Assembly: GCA_965641885.1 (NCBI GenBank)
Contig: OZ282574.1
Location: forward strand, 4,526,001-4,590,000
Direction: 5' to 3'
Length of the DNA stretch: 64,000 nucleotides
From: Pseudophaeobacter sp965641885
Lineage (GTDB): Bacteria; Pseudomonadota; Alphaproteobacteria; Rhodobacterales; Rhodobacteraceae
This document shows positions 8,424 to 17,332 of the stretch, piece after piece (within the stretch, counting starts at the first letter, position 1; every line of letters begins with the position of its first letter). The translations under genes and the position numbers were made by a program. The notes under the pieces were generated by a model. That model was not told the DNA's origin, made no database searches, and saw nothing but the letters and a program-made list of their open reading frames with translations.

Positions 8424-8611
8424 ATGATACCGTCAAGACAGTGGCCTTTGATCGTCGCATGCTTGAGGCACTTGTCTGCCCGAGCACGCAGGCGACGCTG
8501 GAATATGATGCCGAGGCACAAGAGTTGATCTCGAAGGCGGCCAATCTGGCGTTTCCCATTCGCAATGGTATTCCGGTGATGCTGGTGGACGAAGCCCGCG
8601 TGCTTGAGTGA
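8420..8611 (+). CDS. Trm112 family small protein
   Basis: A 63-residue protein of the Trm112/YcaR family: FDRRMLEALVCPSTQATLEYD, NLAFPIRNGIPVMLVDEAR. Eukaryotic Trm112 activates several methyltransferases; bacterial homologues often lie near methyltransferase, LPS or quinone genes. Only one Cys is left of the zinc knuckle seen in some homologues, so metal binding is doubtful. The start overlaps the preceding stop (ATGA), indicating translational coupling. Confidence 0.88.
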   Translation: MNDTVKTVAFDRRMLEALVCPSTQATLEYDAEAQELISKAANLAFPIRNGIPVMLVDEARVLE

Positions 8612-9078
8612 CAAAGCAGGTCGTGCAGTGCTAGGCGCGACAGGGCATGAGAGGCTGGGCCGTGTTCATAGCTGTTTGACTGACCAGCGGCTGCTTTTGT
8701 TGCCATATCCCAGGCCACCCGATCAAAGGGAGGGGGCAGAAAAATAGCTACCGTTTTGACAGGCTGGAATTCGACAGGCCGAGACTCGATCGGCCGGGAA
8801 GGGAGCTCTCCCGCGCCCGCAGATGTCCCAAGGGACACCTTGGCGGCCTTGGGCCCAGCGCTGTGCTCACGCACAGCGGGGACATACCTCAGACCAAAGA
8901 ACGCCATATCAACCTACTGATTGTTTATGACGTGTCTTGAGCGCTGTTTTGCCAAACCGGGTGATATCTGCGGTGCAGCGCCTTGCCGTATGGCAAGGCG
9001 CTTGGCCCAACGGGAGCAAAACAATCTTTGATTGATGCCGCGACGGGCGGGAGCGCTACCTTGCCGAATGCGCCCAGA
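8612..9078. other. 467-bp spacer with a perfect 11-bp hairpin
   Basis: Between the convergent Trm112 and UbiH-like genes. Main visible structure: arms 8977-8987 (AGCGCCTTGCC) and 8992-9002 pair perfectly around GTAT, with no T run on either strand. A minus-strand frame from 8907 is open across this spacer and into the Trm112 and LON genes; I do not accept it as a gene. Imperfect repeats GACAGGCYG occur near 8758 and 8773. Confidence 0.45.
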
Positions 9079-10305
9079 TCAGATGGCTTTGCCTTGCAGC
9101 AGGCGGGGCATATCCCCTGTCAAGCCAGCCGCTTCGCGCATGAAACCGCGTCTCAGTCCCGGCAGGCCCGCCACCACGCCCATGCCAATGTCGCGACCAA
9201 GGCGCAGGAGTGGATTGTCATTTGAGAACAGCTTGTTGACCATATCTGTCGTGGCGGCAAGCGTGGCCGTGTCAAAACGGCGCCACTGTTGATAGCGCTC
9301 CAGGACAAGGACAGAGCCAATGTCTTCCCCGCGCCGCGTGGCCTCTGTCAGCACCTCGGCCAGTGCCCCGACATCGCGCAGGCCTGCGTTCAGCCCCTGC
9401 CCGGCGATAGGGTGCATGCCATGGGCGGCATCGCCGACCAGCGCCATTCGCTCGCCGATGAAACTGTTGGCGATGGTCAGACCCAGCGGGTAGGTAAAGC
9501 GCTTGCCCGCCAGGGAGATCTCCCCAAGGAACCCCCCAAACCGCGGCTTTAGTACGGCAATATAGTCGCTATCGTCCAACCCTTGTATTGCGGCCGCCAT
9601 GTCACTTTTCTCGCTCCACACGATGGACGAGCGGTTGCCGGGCAGGGGCAGGATTGCCAGCGGGCCGGCCGTCATAAAGAACTGATGTGCAATGCCATGA
9701 TGCGGCTTTTCGTGCGCGATGGCGCAAACCAGCGCGGTCTGGCCGTAGTCCCAACCGCTGCGTTTGATGCCGACGCGCGCGGCGGTGCCGCTTTTGCGAC
9801 CGTCACAGCCCACAAGCATCCGCCCGCGCAGCTCGTCTCCGTTTTCCAGCGTCAGGGTCACGCCGGTCTGATCCGCTGCCTGGGCAATAACCCGGCGCTG
9901 ATTGATCAGGGTGATGCGCGGCTCTTCATCCATAGCCTGCAGGAAGGCACGGCGTAAAAACCGGTCCTCGAGCATATAGCCCATCGGGCCTTCTTCGATT
10001 TCACGGTGATCAAAATGCAGAAAAAACGGAGCGGCCCCCTCGCCGGCATGGCCATCACTGGCCTTGATCTCCAGCATCGGCTGCGCGTGATCTGCCACCC
10101 TTGCCCAGACCCCTATCTGGTCCAGTAACCGCTGCGAGGCCAGTGCCAGGGCATAGCTGCGCCCGTCAAAGGCATCCTCCTCGAAATCGCCCCGCGGCAG
10201 GGCGTCCACCACGGTCACACCATGGCCGGTTTGCGCCAAAGCCAGAGCCAAAGCAGGGCCGTTGAGGCCGCCGCCGACGATCAGGATATCGGAAGTGTTT
10301 TTCAT
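9079..10305 (-). CDS. UbiH/UbiF/COQ6-family FAD monooxygenase
   Basis: A flavoprotein hydroxylase of ubiquinone ring modification. From the ATG at 10305 the protein is 408 residues and opens with the FAD dinucleotide-binding motif ILIVGGGLNGPALALALAQTG. It has the RxxLxxxL region YMLEDRFLRRAFL, the GCDGRKS (DG) motif and the second FAD motif LVGDAAHGMHPIAGQGLNAGLRD. A start 12 codons upstream is open, but the later ATG puts the GxGxxG at the usual distance. Which ring position it hydroxylates cannot be told from sequence. It is divergent from the amidase gene. Confidence 0.92.
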   Translation of the reverse strand: MKNTSDILIVGGGLNGPALALALAQTGHGVTVVDALPRGDFEEDAFDGRSYALALASQRLLDQIGVWARVADHAQPMLEIKASDGHAGEGAAPFFLHFDHREIEEGPMGYMLEDRFLRRAFLQAMDEEPRITLINQRRVIAQAADQTGVTLTLENGDELRGRMLVGCDGRKSGTAARVGIKRSGWDYGQTALVCAIAHEKPHHGIAHQFFMTAGPLAILPLPGNRSSIVWSEKSDMAAAIQGLDDSDYIAVLKPRFGGFLGEISLAGKRFTYPLGLTIANSFIGERMALVGDAAHGMHPIAGQGLNAGLRDVGALAEVLTEATRRGEDIGSVLVLERYQQWRRFDTATLAATTDMVNKLFSNDNPLLRLGRDIGMGVVAGLPGLRRGFMREAAGLTGDMPRLLQGKAI

Positions 10306-10487
10306 GCTTCGCAATATGCGCCGATTGTCGGGATTGTCCATGCGGTTGTCGCTGAAATTCGACCAGAACGCTTGCGGTCAAAGGGTTTGAAACACTGGCC
10401 TGCTGAGATCTTCGAAATGCCTGTTCGGGATTGTGCCACCCCAAGCGGAGCGCTACCGTTCGCAAAATTTCCACGGGAGTGATGGCT

Positions 10488-11840
10488 ATGCAGGACGGGC
10501 TGAATATGCAGGACTGGCTGAAAATGAGTGCGGCTGATCTGGGACGCGGGATTGACGCGGGAACGATTGATCCGGTCGCCCTGACGCAGACCTATCTGGC
10601 CGCCATCGATGCGCATCCCCATCGCGATCGCATCTTTAGTGCCGTCACCCATGATCGCGCCCTGGCCGAGGCAGAGGCGGCAGCGACGCGCGCCAGGATG
10701 GGGCTGCGCCGCTCGGCTCTGGACGGGGTGCCGATCAGCTGGAAGGATCTGTATGATTCTGCAGGTGCCACCACCGAGGCAGGCTCTGATCTGCTGAAAG
10801 GCAGGGTGCCGGATCAGGATGCGCTGGTGCTTGAGGTTGCGACTTCCATGGGCAGTGTGTGTCTGGGCAAAACCCATATGAGCGAGCTGGCCTTTTCAGG
10901 CCTTGGCCTGAACCCGGTCAAAGAAACGCCCCCCTGCATCAACGATGAAGATGCCGTGCCGGGGGGGTCGTCTTCCGGTGCTGCGGCCTCGGTGGCCTTT
11001 GGGCTGGCTGCGGGCGCAATAGGCTCTGATACCGGCGGATCTGTGCGTATCCCGTCAGCCTGGAACGATCTGGTCGGGCTGAAAACCACCGCCGGGCGCA
11101 TCAGCCTGGAGGGTGTGGTACCGCTTTGTCTTAAGTTCGACACGGTGGGGCCTCTGGCGCGTACGGTTGAGGATGCGGCCCTGTTTCTGGGCCTTCTTGA
11201 GGGCACGCAAGGCCCGGATCTTCGCAACGTAGATAGCGTGAAAGGGCGGCGTTTTGCCGATCTGCAGACCATCGCACAGGACGATCTGGACCCGGTTGTG
11301 GCCGCAAGCTACGCAGCCTCTCTGGTAAAGCTGCAAGAGGCCGGTGCCGAGATCGTGCCCCTTGAGGTGCCCGAACTGGGTGATGCCATGGCGCTCAGCG
11401 CGATTCTTTTCACCACCGAGGCCTATGGGCTGTGGAAGGATGTGATCGAGGCCAGCCCCGAGCTGATGTTTGGCGAAATTCTTGCGCGCTTTCGGTCGGG
11501 CGCGCAGTTCTCCGGGCCGGACTATGTGGCCGCCTGGGCCAAGCTCGAACAGGCTCGTATGGCCTGGGATCAGGCGGCAGCCGGGTTTGACGGAGTTCTG
11601 TCGCCCAGCTGCCCGATCTTGCCGCCGAATCTGGCGCGTTTGCAAACAGAGCACGACTACTATGTACAGGCCAACCTGCTGACCCTGCGCAATACGCGCA
11701 TTGGCAATCTTATGGGCCTTTGCGCGCTGAGCCTGCCGACAGGAACCCCCAGCTGCGGTTTGCAGATCCTTGGCCAGCCCGATTGTGAAGAGGCATTGCT
11801 GCGTGTTGGTGCGGCCGTTGAGGCGGCTCTTGCGGGATAA
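10488..11840 (+). CDS. Amidase signature family enzyme
   Basis: An amidohydrolase of the amidase signature family with the Ser-cisSer-Lys triad: Lys in VPISWKDLYD, the GGSSSGAAASVA loop, and the nucleophile Ser in GSDTGGSVRIPSAWN. About 450 residues, normal for the family. The start at 10488 is preferred because GGGAG at 10475-10479 is 8 nt upstream; ATG 10482 would be only 2 nt away. Not a GatA: there are no gatB/gatC neighbours, and the sequence is closer to general amide or carbamoyl hydrolases. Substrate unknown. It is followed by the DapC-like gene after 197 bp. Confidence 0.9.
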   Translation: MQDGLNMQDWLKMSAADLGRGIDAGTIDPVALTQTYLAAIDAHPHRDRIFSAVTHDRALAEAEAAATRARMGLRRSALDGVPISWKDLYDSAGATTEAGSDLLKGRVPDQDALVLEVATSMGSVCLGKTHMSELAFSGLGLNPVKETPPCINDEDAVPGGSSSGAAASVAFGLAAGAIGSDTGGSVRIPSAWNDLVGLKTTAGRISLEGVVPLCLKFDTVGPLARTVEDAALFLGLLEGTQGPDLRNVDSVKGRRFADLQTIAQDDLDPVVAASYAASLVKLQEAGAEIVPLEVPELGDAMALSAILFTTEAYGLWKDVIEASPELMFGEILARFRSGAQFSGPDYVAAWAKLEQARMAWDQAAAGFDGVLSPSCPILPPNLARLQTEHDYYVQANLLTLRNTRIGNLMGLCALSLPTGTPSCGLQILGQPDCEEALLRVGAAVEAALAG

Positions 11841-11901
11841 GGGCTGCGGCCTGTCTGTTCATGTCAAAGGTCAAACGGGTGTTGTCCCCTGGGGCGGCGC
11901 G

Positions 11902-11925
11902 GGCCGAGTCTGGCCCGAGTCTGGC
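11902..11925. repeat. 11-bp tandem duplication after the amidase gene
   Basis: CCGAGTCTGGC occurs at 11904-11914 and again at 11915-11925 (period 11), in the spacer between the amidase and the aminotransferase. Confidence 0.7.
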
Positions 11926-12037
11926 CGGAATGCCACAAAAATGGTTCAGGCAGCATGCTGCGGCTGGACGCATCGGCTCTTGCTCTGTAATTTATCTCCA
12001 AACGGGGCGTGAATGATCCCGAATTTGAGGCCTAGAT

Positions 12038-13234
12038 ATGACTTTCCCTGAGCGGTTTGCGAACCTCCCAGCCTATGCGTTTCCGCGCCTGCGGGCTCTA
12101 CTAGACCATCACGCGCCCGGCGGCGACGTGGTGCATATGACCATTGGTGAGCCAAAACATCAGTTTCCCCAGTGGGTCACAGATGTAATTGTGGAAAATG
12201 CTGCTGGGTTTAACAGCTATCCGCCCAATGACGGATCGGATGAGCTGCGCGCCGCGATGGCAGGCTGGATTTTGCGCCGTTACGGCGTGAAAATGGACGC
12301 GGCCACCCAGATCATGGCGCTGAATGGCACCCGCGAGGGGCTGTATAACGCCGCCATGGCGCTGTGCCCGGAGCAAAAGGGCGGCAAAAAGCCCACGATC
12401 CTGATCCCGAACCCGTTTTATCAGGTCTATATGGTGGCCAGTCTTTCTGTCGCCGCCGAGCCGGTCTTTGTCTCGGCAACCCGTGCAACGGGGCACCTGC
12501 CGGACTATGAAAGCCTGCCAGAGGACGTGCTGCAACGCACGGCCATTGCCTATATCTGCTCGCCCGCCAATCCGCAGGGCGCTGTGGCGAGCCGGGACTA
12601 CTGGCAGCGCCTGATCCGGCTGGCAGAAAAGTATGATTTCAAAATATTTTCCGATGAATGCTACAGCGAGATCTACCGGAACGAAGCCCCTGTTGGCGCA
12701 CTCACTGTGGCGCAGGAGATGGGCGCTGACCCTGAACGGGTGGTCCTGTTCAATTCGCTTTCCAAACGCTCAAACCTGCCGGGATTGCGGGCGGGACTGA
12801 TTGCAAGTGGTTTGGAAAATATCAAGCGGATCAAGCAGCTGCGCGCCTATTCCGGGGCACCTATACCGGGGCCGTTGCAGGCTGCTGCGGCACGGGTCTG
12901 GGGGGATGAGGCGCATGTGGCTGAAAACCGTGCGCTGTATCAGGAAAAATTCAAAATCGCCGATGAGGTTTTTCAGGGGCTGGATGGCTATATGCCGATT
13001 GAGGCTGGCTTTTTCCTGTGGTTGCCGGTGGCTGACGGTGAGGCTGCAGCGCTGAAGCTGTGGCGTGAGACCGGGGTGCGGGTGCTGCCTGGCGCCTATT
13101 TGGCCCAGGGTGCGCTTGGTCAGATTCCCGGTCAGAATCCCGGTGAAGGCTATATCCGGGTGGCGCTTGTGGCCTCGGCCGAGGTAACGCGGCAGGCGCT
13201 GACTGCGCTGCGCCGTTGCCTGTACGACGACTAG
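12038..13234 (+). CDS. dapC: Class I/II aminotransferase, DapC-like
   Basis: A 398-residue fold-type I PLP enzyme. Motifs: MTIGEPKHQFPQWV, NSYPPNDGSDELRAAMAGW, ALNGTREGLYNAA, NPFYQVYMV, SPANPQGA, FSDECYSEIY (PLP-ring Asp) and FNSLSKRSNLPGLRAG with the Schiff-base Lys243; a C-terminal Arg in YIRVALV binds the substrate carboxylate. It resembles the succinyldiaminopimelate aminotransferase (DapC) group of lysine/peptidoglycan synthesis, which fits the position before ftsK and lolA, but related aminotransferases cannot be excluded. A small in-frame duplication encodes GQIPGQNP near residue 363. Confidence 0.8.
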   Translation: MTFPERFANLPAYAFPRLRALLDHHAPGGDVVHMTIGEPKHQFPQWVTDVIVENAAGFNSYPPNDGSDELRAAMAGWILRRYGVKMDAATQIMALNGTREGLYNAAMALCPEQKGGKKPTILIPNPFYQVYMVASLSVAAEPVFVSATRATGHLPDYESLPEDVLQRTAIAYICSPANPQGAVASRDYWQRLIRLAEKYDFKIFSDECYSEIYRNEAPVGALTVAQEMGADPERVVLFNSLSKRSNLPGLRAGLIASGLENIKRIKQLRAYSGAPIPGPLQAAAARVWGDEAHVAENRALYQEKFKIADEVFQGLDGYMPIEAGFFLWLPVADGEAAALKLWRETGVRVLPGAYLAQGALGQIPGQNPGEGYIRVALVASAEVTRQALTALRRCLYDD

Positions 13235-13350
13235 AATGACTGCACTGGTGCCCCCTGATTTGGGGGGCCTCATTGCCAAGATAAATACGGCTGATGATCA
13301 GAACCTGCGGCAACAGCAGGGCACATCGGCAACAATGAACCGAGGTAGAC

Positions 13351-16300
13351 ATGGCATTTCAAACCCGCAGCAGAGACCCCCTGCTTGACAGCTCGATGCA
13401 GGCGGCGATCGAAAAGCGCGGCAAAGAGTTGATTGGGATCTTCCTGATCGCTTTGGGTCTGGTCGTGGCTGCGATGGTTGGCTCTTATACCCCGGATGAC
13501 CCCAATTGGATGGTCTCGACGGATGCGCTGGTGCAAAACTGGCTGGGCCGCCCCGGGGCCTCGATTGCGGCACCCTTGTTTATGATCGTGGGCTGGGCCG
13601 CCTGGAGCCTGGCTCTGATGCCTCTGGCCTGGGGGCTGCGGTTTGTGTGTCACATTGGTGAAGAGCGGGTGCTCAGCCGGATGATCTTTGCGCCGGTGCT
13701 GCTGGCGGTGGCTGCGATTTATGCTGCGACTTTGGTGCCGGGTGCGGCGTGGAAAGTGACGCATAGCTTTGGCCTGGGTGGCCTGTTTGGCGACACCGTC
13801 ATGGGTGCGTTGCTGACGCTGTTGCCCGTGAGTTCGCATTTCGCGGTTAAGCTGATGTCGCTGCTGATGGCGGCAGGCATGCTGACCCTTGGGATCTTTG
13901 TTGCCGGGTTCAGTCGCGCCGAGATGACGCGGGCTGGTGGCTATCTGATGCTGGGATTTGTGCTGATCTATGGGGCGATTGCCAGCCTGCTCGGGCGGGG
14001 CGCGACCAGCGGCTTTCAGGCTGCAATGAGCTATCGCAACGAGCGCCGTGCAGCCGCTGAACTGCAGGCCGAACAAGAGGCCTGGGCGGCGGACAACGAA
14101 GACTCTCAGATGTTTGAAAGCTATGCGCCGGACCCTGCACTGGATGGGGCAGAGGATGCGGCGGCTGCTGCGGACAAGCCTGAGAAAACCGGGTTGTTTG
14201 CCCGGGTGCCTGGCCTGATGCGCCGCGCTGATGCAGAGCCCTTGTCTGAGGCAATGCCTGCGACGATGCCCGAGCCCGAATTGGTTGAGACCGACCCCAG
14301 TGGCGAAGCCTTGCTGACCGGGGATGCGCGTATTTCAGAGAAAATCGCCAGTGCGGTGCGCATTCGTCGCGCTGCAATCAAGGCACCTGGACCGGATCCG
14401 GATCTGCCCCTGACAAAGGGACGCGGGCGCCGGGCGGAACCTTTGCTCTTTAACCCAGAGGCGGCCGCCGCAGGTCTGCCGCCGGAGCCACCCCTGACGG
14501 CATCGCAATCTGTTCCGTTTGCCCCGTCCATCGGCGCAGCAGCAACCCCATTTGTACCAAGCGCCCCCGACCTCGCCCTCGTCCCCGCGCTTGCGCCTGA
14601 GTCAGATCCCTTTGAATCCCAGGACGCTGTGATGCAGGCTGCGACAGATCAGGCTGCAACAGCTGACCTCACAGAGGCACAGCGGGAAGCCACACCAGAG
14701 ATTGCGTCAGCGGCACCAGATCAGGACCTCTCTGATGGACGGCCGCCTGAGCTTTCAACTGGGCGGGTGCTTCAGCGCGAGGCTCCTGGCGCGCAGCCAG
14801 GCGGGCAGCCAGTGGCGGAGCCGCTGCAACCACGAGAGCCGGAATCTGTGAGCTACGATCTGCCCGTGGCCGAGCCGCGCAAGCCGGTTGTGGAACAGCC
14901 GCAGCGCAAAGCCGTGGTGCCCTCGACACGGGCCAAGGCCGAATCCCAGCCCGCTCTGGCCTTTGAAGAAAGCGACGCGGGGTTTGAATTGCCACCGCTG
15001 TCTTTGCTGAGCCATCCAAACGGGGTTGAGCGCCACCATCTGAGCGATGAGGCGCTGGAAGAAAACGCCCGGATGCTTGAAGTGGTTCTGGACGACTATG
15101 GCGTCAAGGGTGAGATCGTCTCGGTGCGTCCCGGCCCTGTTGTCACCATGTATGAGCTGGAGCCTGCGCCGGGTCTTAAGGCGTCGCGCGTTATTGGCCT
15201 GTCGGATGATATTGCCCGCTCGATGTCGGCGCTGTCTGCGCGGGTCTCGACCGTGCCGGGCCGTACCGTCATCGGCATCGAGCTGCCAAATGAAAAACGC
15301 GAGATGGTCAGCTTTCGCGAGATCCTGTCGTCGCGCGACTATGGCGATGGCACCCAGCACCTGCCGCTGGCTCTGGGCAAAGACATTGGCGGATCAGCCA
15401 TGGTGGCCGATCTGGCCAAGATGCCGCATTTGCTGATTGCCGGGACCACGGGCTCGGGTAAATCGGTGGCGATCAACACCATGATCCTGTCGCTGCTCTA
15501 TAAACTGACGCCGCAGGAATGCCGCCTGATCATGATCGACCCCAAGATGCTGGAGCTGTCTGTCTATGATGGCATCCCGCACCTGCTGTCGCCGGTTGTG
15601 ACCGATCCCAAAAAGGCGGTTGTCGCCTTGAAATGGGTCGTGGGCGAGATGGAAGACCGCTATCGTAAGATGTCCAAGATGGGCGTGCGCAACATTGCCG
15701 GCTACAATGGCCGCGTCAAAGAGGCCCTGGACAAGGGCGAGATGTTCAGCCGCACGGTGCAGACCGGGTTTGACGATGATACGGGCGAGCCGGTATTTGA
15801 GAGCGATGAATTCGCTCCCGAGGCGCTGCCCTATATCGTGGTGATCGTCGACGAGATGGCGGACCTGATGATGGTTGCCGGCAAAGAGATCGAGGCCTGC
15901 ATCCAGCGTCTGGCGCAGATGGCACGGGCCTCTGGGATCCATTTGATTATGGCGACACAGCGCCCCTCGGTTGACGTGATCACCGGCACCATCAAGGCCA
16001 ACTTCCCCACCCGGATTTCGTTTCAGGTGACCTCAAAAATCGACAGCCGGACAATTCTGGGCGAGATGGGGGCCGAGCAGCTTTTGGGCATGGGCGACAT
16101 GCTCTATATGGCGGGCGGCGCCAAGATCACCCGCTGTCACGGACCGTTTGTGTCGGATGAAGAAGTCGAAGAGGTGGTCAACCACCTGAAACTGTTTGGC
16201 CCGCCTGAATATGTTGGCACCGTTCTGGACGGTCCCGAAGGCGAAAAGGCCGATGACATTGATGCGGTTTTGGGGCTTTCGACCGGCGGCAATACCACCG

Positions 16301-16494
16301 GCGAAGATGCGCTCTACGACACGGCGGTGCAGATCGTGATCAAGGATCGCAAGTGCTCTACCTCTTATATCCAGCGCAAGCTGGCCATCGGCTACAACAA
16401 GGCCGCGCGCCTGGTCGAGCAGATGGAAGACGAGGGGCTGGTCTCGCCGGCCAACCATGTCGGCAAACGGGAAATCCTTGTTCCTGAACAATAA
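13351..16494 (+). CDS. ftsK: DNA translocase FtsK
   Basis: A 1047-residue septal DNA pump that clears the chromosome terminus at division. N-terminal membrane domain (about 25-215) has four or five hydrophobic helices starting LIGIFLIALGLVVAAMVG. A long Pro/Ala/Glu-rich linker (about 220-560) includes a local duplication QAATDQAATAD. The motor follows: Walker A GTTGSGKS near 698-705, IMIDPKMLELSVYDGIPHLL, Walker B VIVDEMADLM (Asp834-Glu835), and RISFQVTSKIDSRTILGEMGAEQLLG. The winged-helix gamma domain (about 985-1047: TSYIQRKLAIGYNKAARLVEQME) recognises polar sequences and activates XerCD. A clear terminator follows the stop. Confidence 0.97.
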   Translation: MAFQTRSRDPLLDSSMQAAIEKRGKELIGIFLIALGLVVAAMVGSYTPDDPNWMVSTDALVQNWLGRPGASIAAPLFMIVGWAAWSLALMPLAWGLRFVCHIGEERVLSRMIFAPVLLAVAAIYAATLVPGAAWKVTHSFGLGGLFGDTVMGALLTLLPVSSHFAVKLMSLLMAAGMLTLGIFVAGFSRAEMTRAGGYLMLGFVLIYGAIASLLGRGATSGFQAAMSYRNERRAAAELQAEQEAWAADNEDSQMFESYAPDPALDGAEDAAAAADKPEKTGLFARVPGLMRRADAEPLSEAMPATMPEPELVETDPSGEALLTGDARISEKIASAVRIRRAAIKAPGPDPDLPLTKGRGRRAEPLLFNPEAAAAGLPPEPPLTASQSVPFAPSIGAAATPFVPSAPDLALVPALAPESDPFESQDAVMQAATDQAATADLTEAQREATPEIASAAPDQDLSDGRPPELSTGRVLQREAPGAQPGGQPVAEPLQPREPESVSYDLPVAEPRKPVVEQPQRKAVVPSTRAKAESQPALAFEESDAGFELPPLSLLSHPNGVERHHLSDEALEENARMLEVVLDDYGVKGEIVSVRPGPVVTMYELEPAPGLKASRVIGLSDDIARSMSALSARVSTVPGRTVIGIELPNEKREMVSFREILSSRDYGDGTQHLPLALGKDIGGSAMVADLAKMPHLLIAGTTGSGKSVAINTMILSLLYKLTPQECRLIMIDPKMLELSVYDGIPHLLSPVVTDPKKAVVALKWVVGEMEDRYRKMSKMGVRNIAGYNGRVKEALDKGEMFSRTVQTGFDDDTGEPVFESDEFAPEALPYIVVIVDEMADLMMVAGKEIEACIQRLAQMARASGIHLIMATQRPSVDVITGTIKANFPTRISFQVTSKIDSRTILGEMGAEQLLGMGDMLYMAGGAKITRCHGPFVSDEEVEEVVNHLKLFGPPEYVGTVLDGPEGEKADDIDAVLGLSTGGNTTGEDALYDTAVQIVIKDRKCSTSYIQRKLAIGYNKAARLVEQMEDEGLVSPANHVGKREILVPEQ

Positions 16495-16516
16495 CTGCTC
16501 ATGCGCAATAAACCGC

Positions 16517-16553
16517 GAGGCCGAGCCATAAATGGATCGGCCTCTTTTCTTTT
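16517..16553 (+). terminator. Rho-independent terminator of ftsK
   Basis: A perfect 8-bp stem GAGGCCGA/TCGGCCTC (16517-16524 with 16537-16544) is followed by TTTTCTTTT. It lies 23 bp after the ftsK stop and inside the frame extending upstream of lolA, which argues for the later lolA start. Confidence 0.92.
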
Positions 16554-16578
16554 GCGCCCCAAGGCTTATCTAAACGTC

Positions 16579-17217
16579 ATGAAAAAAATTCTTTGTGTTC
16601 TGGCGCTGAGCCTCCGGGCTCCCTTGTTTGCCTCCCTCTGTGCCGCCCTGTTCGCCCCTCTGTTCGTCTCTGCGGCCTGGGCTGGTGAGAAGCTGAGCCT
16701 GGCTGAGATTTCCGGCTATCTGAACGGTATGAAAACCGCGACGAGCAGCTTTACCCAGATCAATGATGACGGGAGCCTTGCGACCGGCAAGCTATACCTG
16801 CACCGACCCGGACGGATGCGGTTTGAATATGACGGCGATGGCGGCGGCACAGTCGTTGCGGGCGCAGGCGCGGTGCGGGTGCATGATCCCAAATCAAACC
16901 AGCCGCCCGAGACCTTTCCCCTGCGCCGCACGCCGCTGTCGATCATTCTGGCGAAACAGGTCAACCTTGGTCAGGCAGATATGGTTGTGGGGCACGGCTT
17001 TGACGGCACCTCAACCGTGGTGCAGGCGCAGGATCCGGAACATCCAGATTATGGCAGTCTTGAGCTGATGTTCACGGGCGCGCCCGTCGAGCTGCGCAAA
17101 TGGGTGGTTCATGACGGGGCAGGGGGCAAAACCACTGTGATTCTGGGCGCTCTGGAAACCGGTATGCGCCTGCCCTCGACCCTGTTCAGCTCTGGCGGTA
17201 GCAACAGCTCACCTTAG
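16579..17217 (+). CDS. lolA: Outer-membrane lipoprotein carrier LolA
   Basis: Periplasmic chaperone that ferries lipoproteins from the LolCDE transporter to the outer membrane. From ATG 16579 the protein is 212 residues with an unusually long signal peptide (about 35 residues, MKKILCVLALSLRAPLFASL, Arg in the middle of the hydrophobic part, repeated LFAxL units, cleavage after AAWA). The mature domain shows MKTATSSFTQINDDGSLATGKLYLHRPGRMRFEYD, the LolA hallmark, then PLSIILA. An upstream in-frame ATG at 16501 is rejected because the ftsK terminator lies between the two. ftsK-lolA adjacency is common in Rhodobacterales. Confidence 0.92.
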   Translation: MKKILCVLALSLRAPLFASLCAALFAPLFVSAAWAGEKLSLAEISGYLNGMKTATSSFTQINDDGSLATGKLYLHRPGRMRFEYDGDGGGTVVAGAGAVRVHDPKSNQPPETFPLRRTPLSIILAKQVNLGQADMVVGHGFDGTSTVVQAQDPEHPDYGSLELMFTGAPVELRKWVVHDGAGGKTTVILGALETGMRLPSTLFSSGGSNSSP

Positions 17218-17332
17218 GGCGTCTCATTTCGATGGCGGGATGCGCCAGAGCGGGAAAGGCCCAGTCCTAAATCCCGCCAGTCCCAAAATCCCGCCCTAAA
17301 GCCTCTCCCGGTGTATCAGTCCTGCAATTGGC

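Noticed and set aside
8368..8907. Minus-strand frame covering Trm112 and the downstream spacer
   Set aside because: It overlaps two well-supported genes antisense. A short version restricted to the spacer (to about 8615) has a poor ribosome binding site, so it is only a remote possibility.
16501..16578. Upstream in-frame start of lolA
   Set aside because: The ftsK terminator lies inside this extension, and the signal peptide is at 16579.
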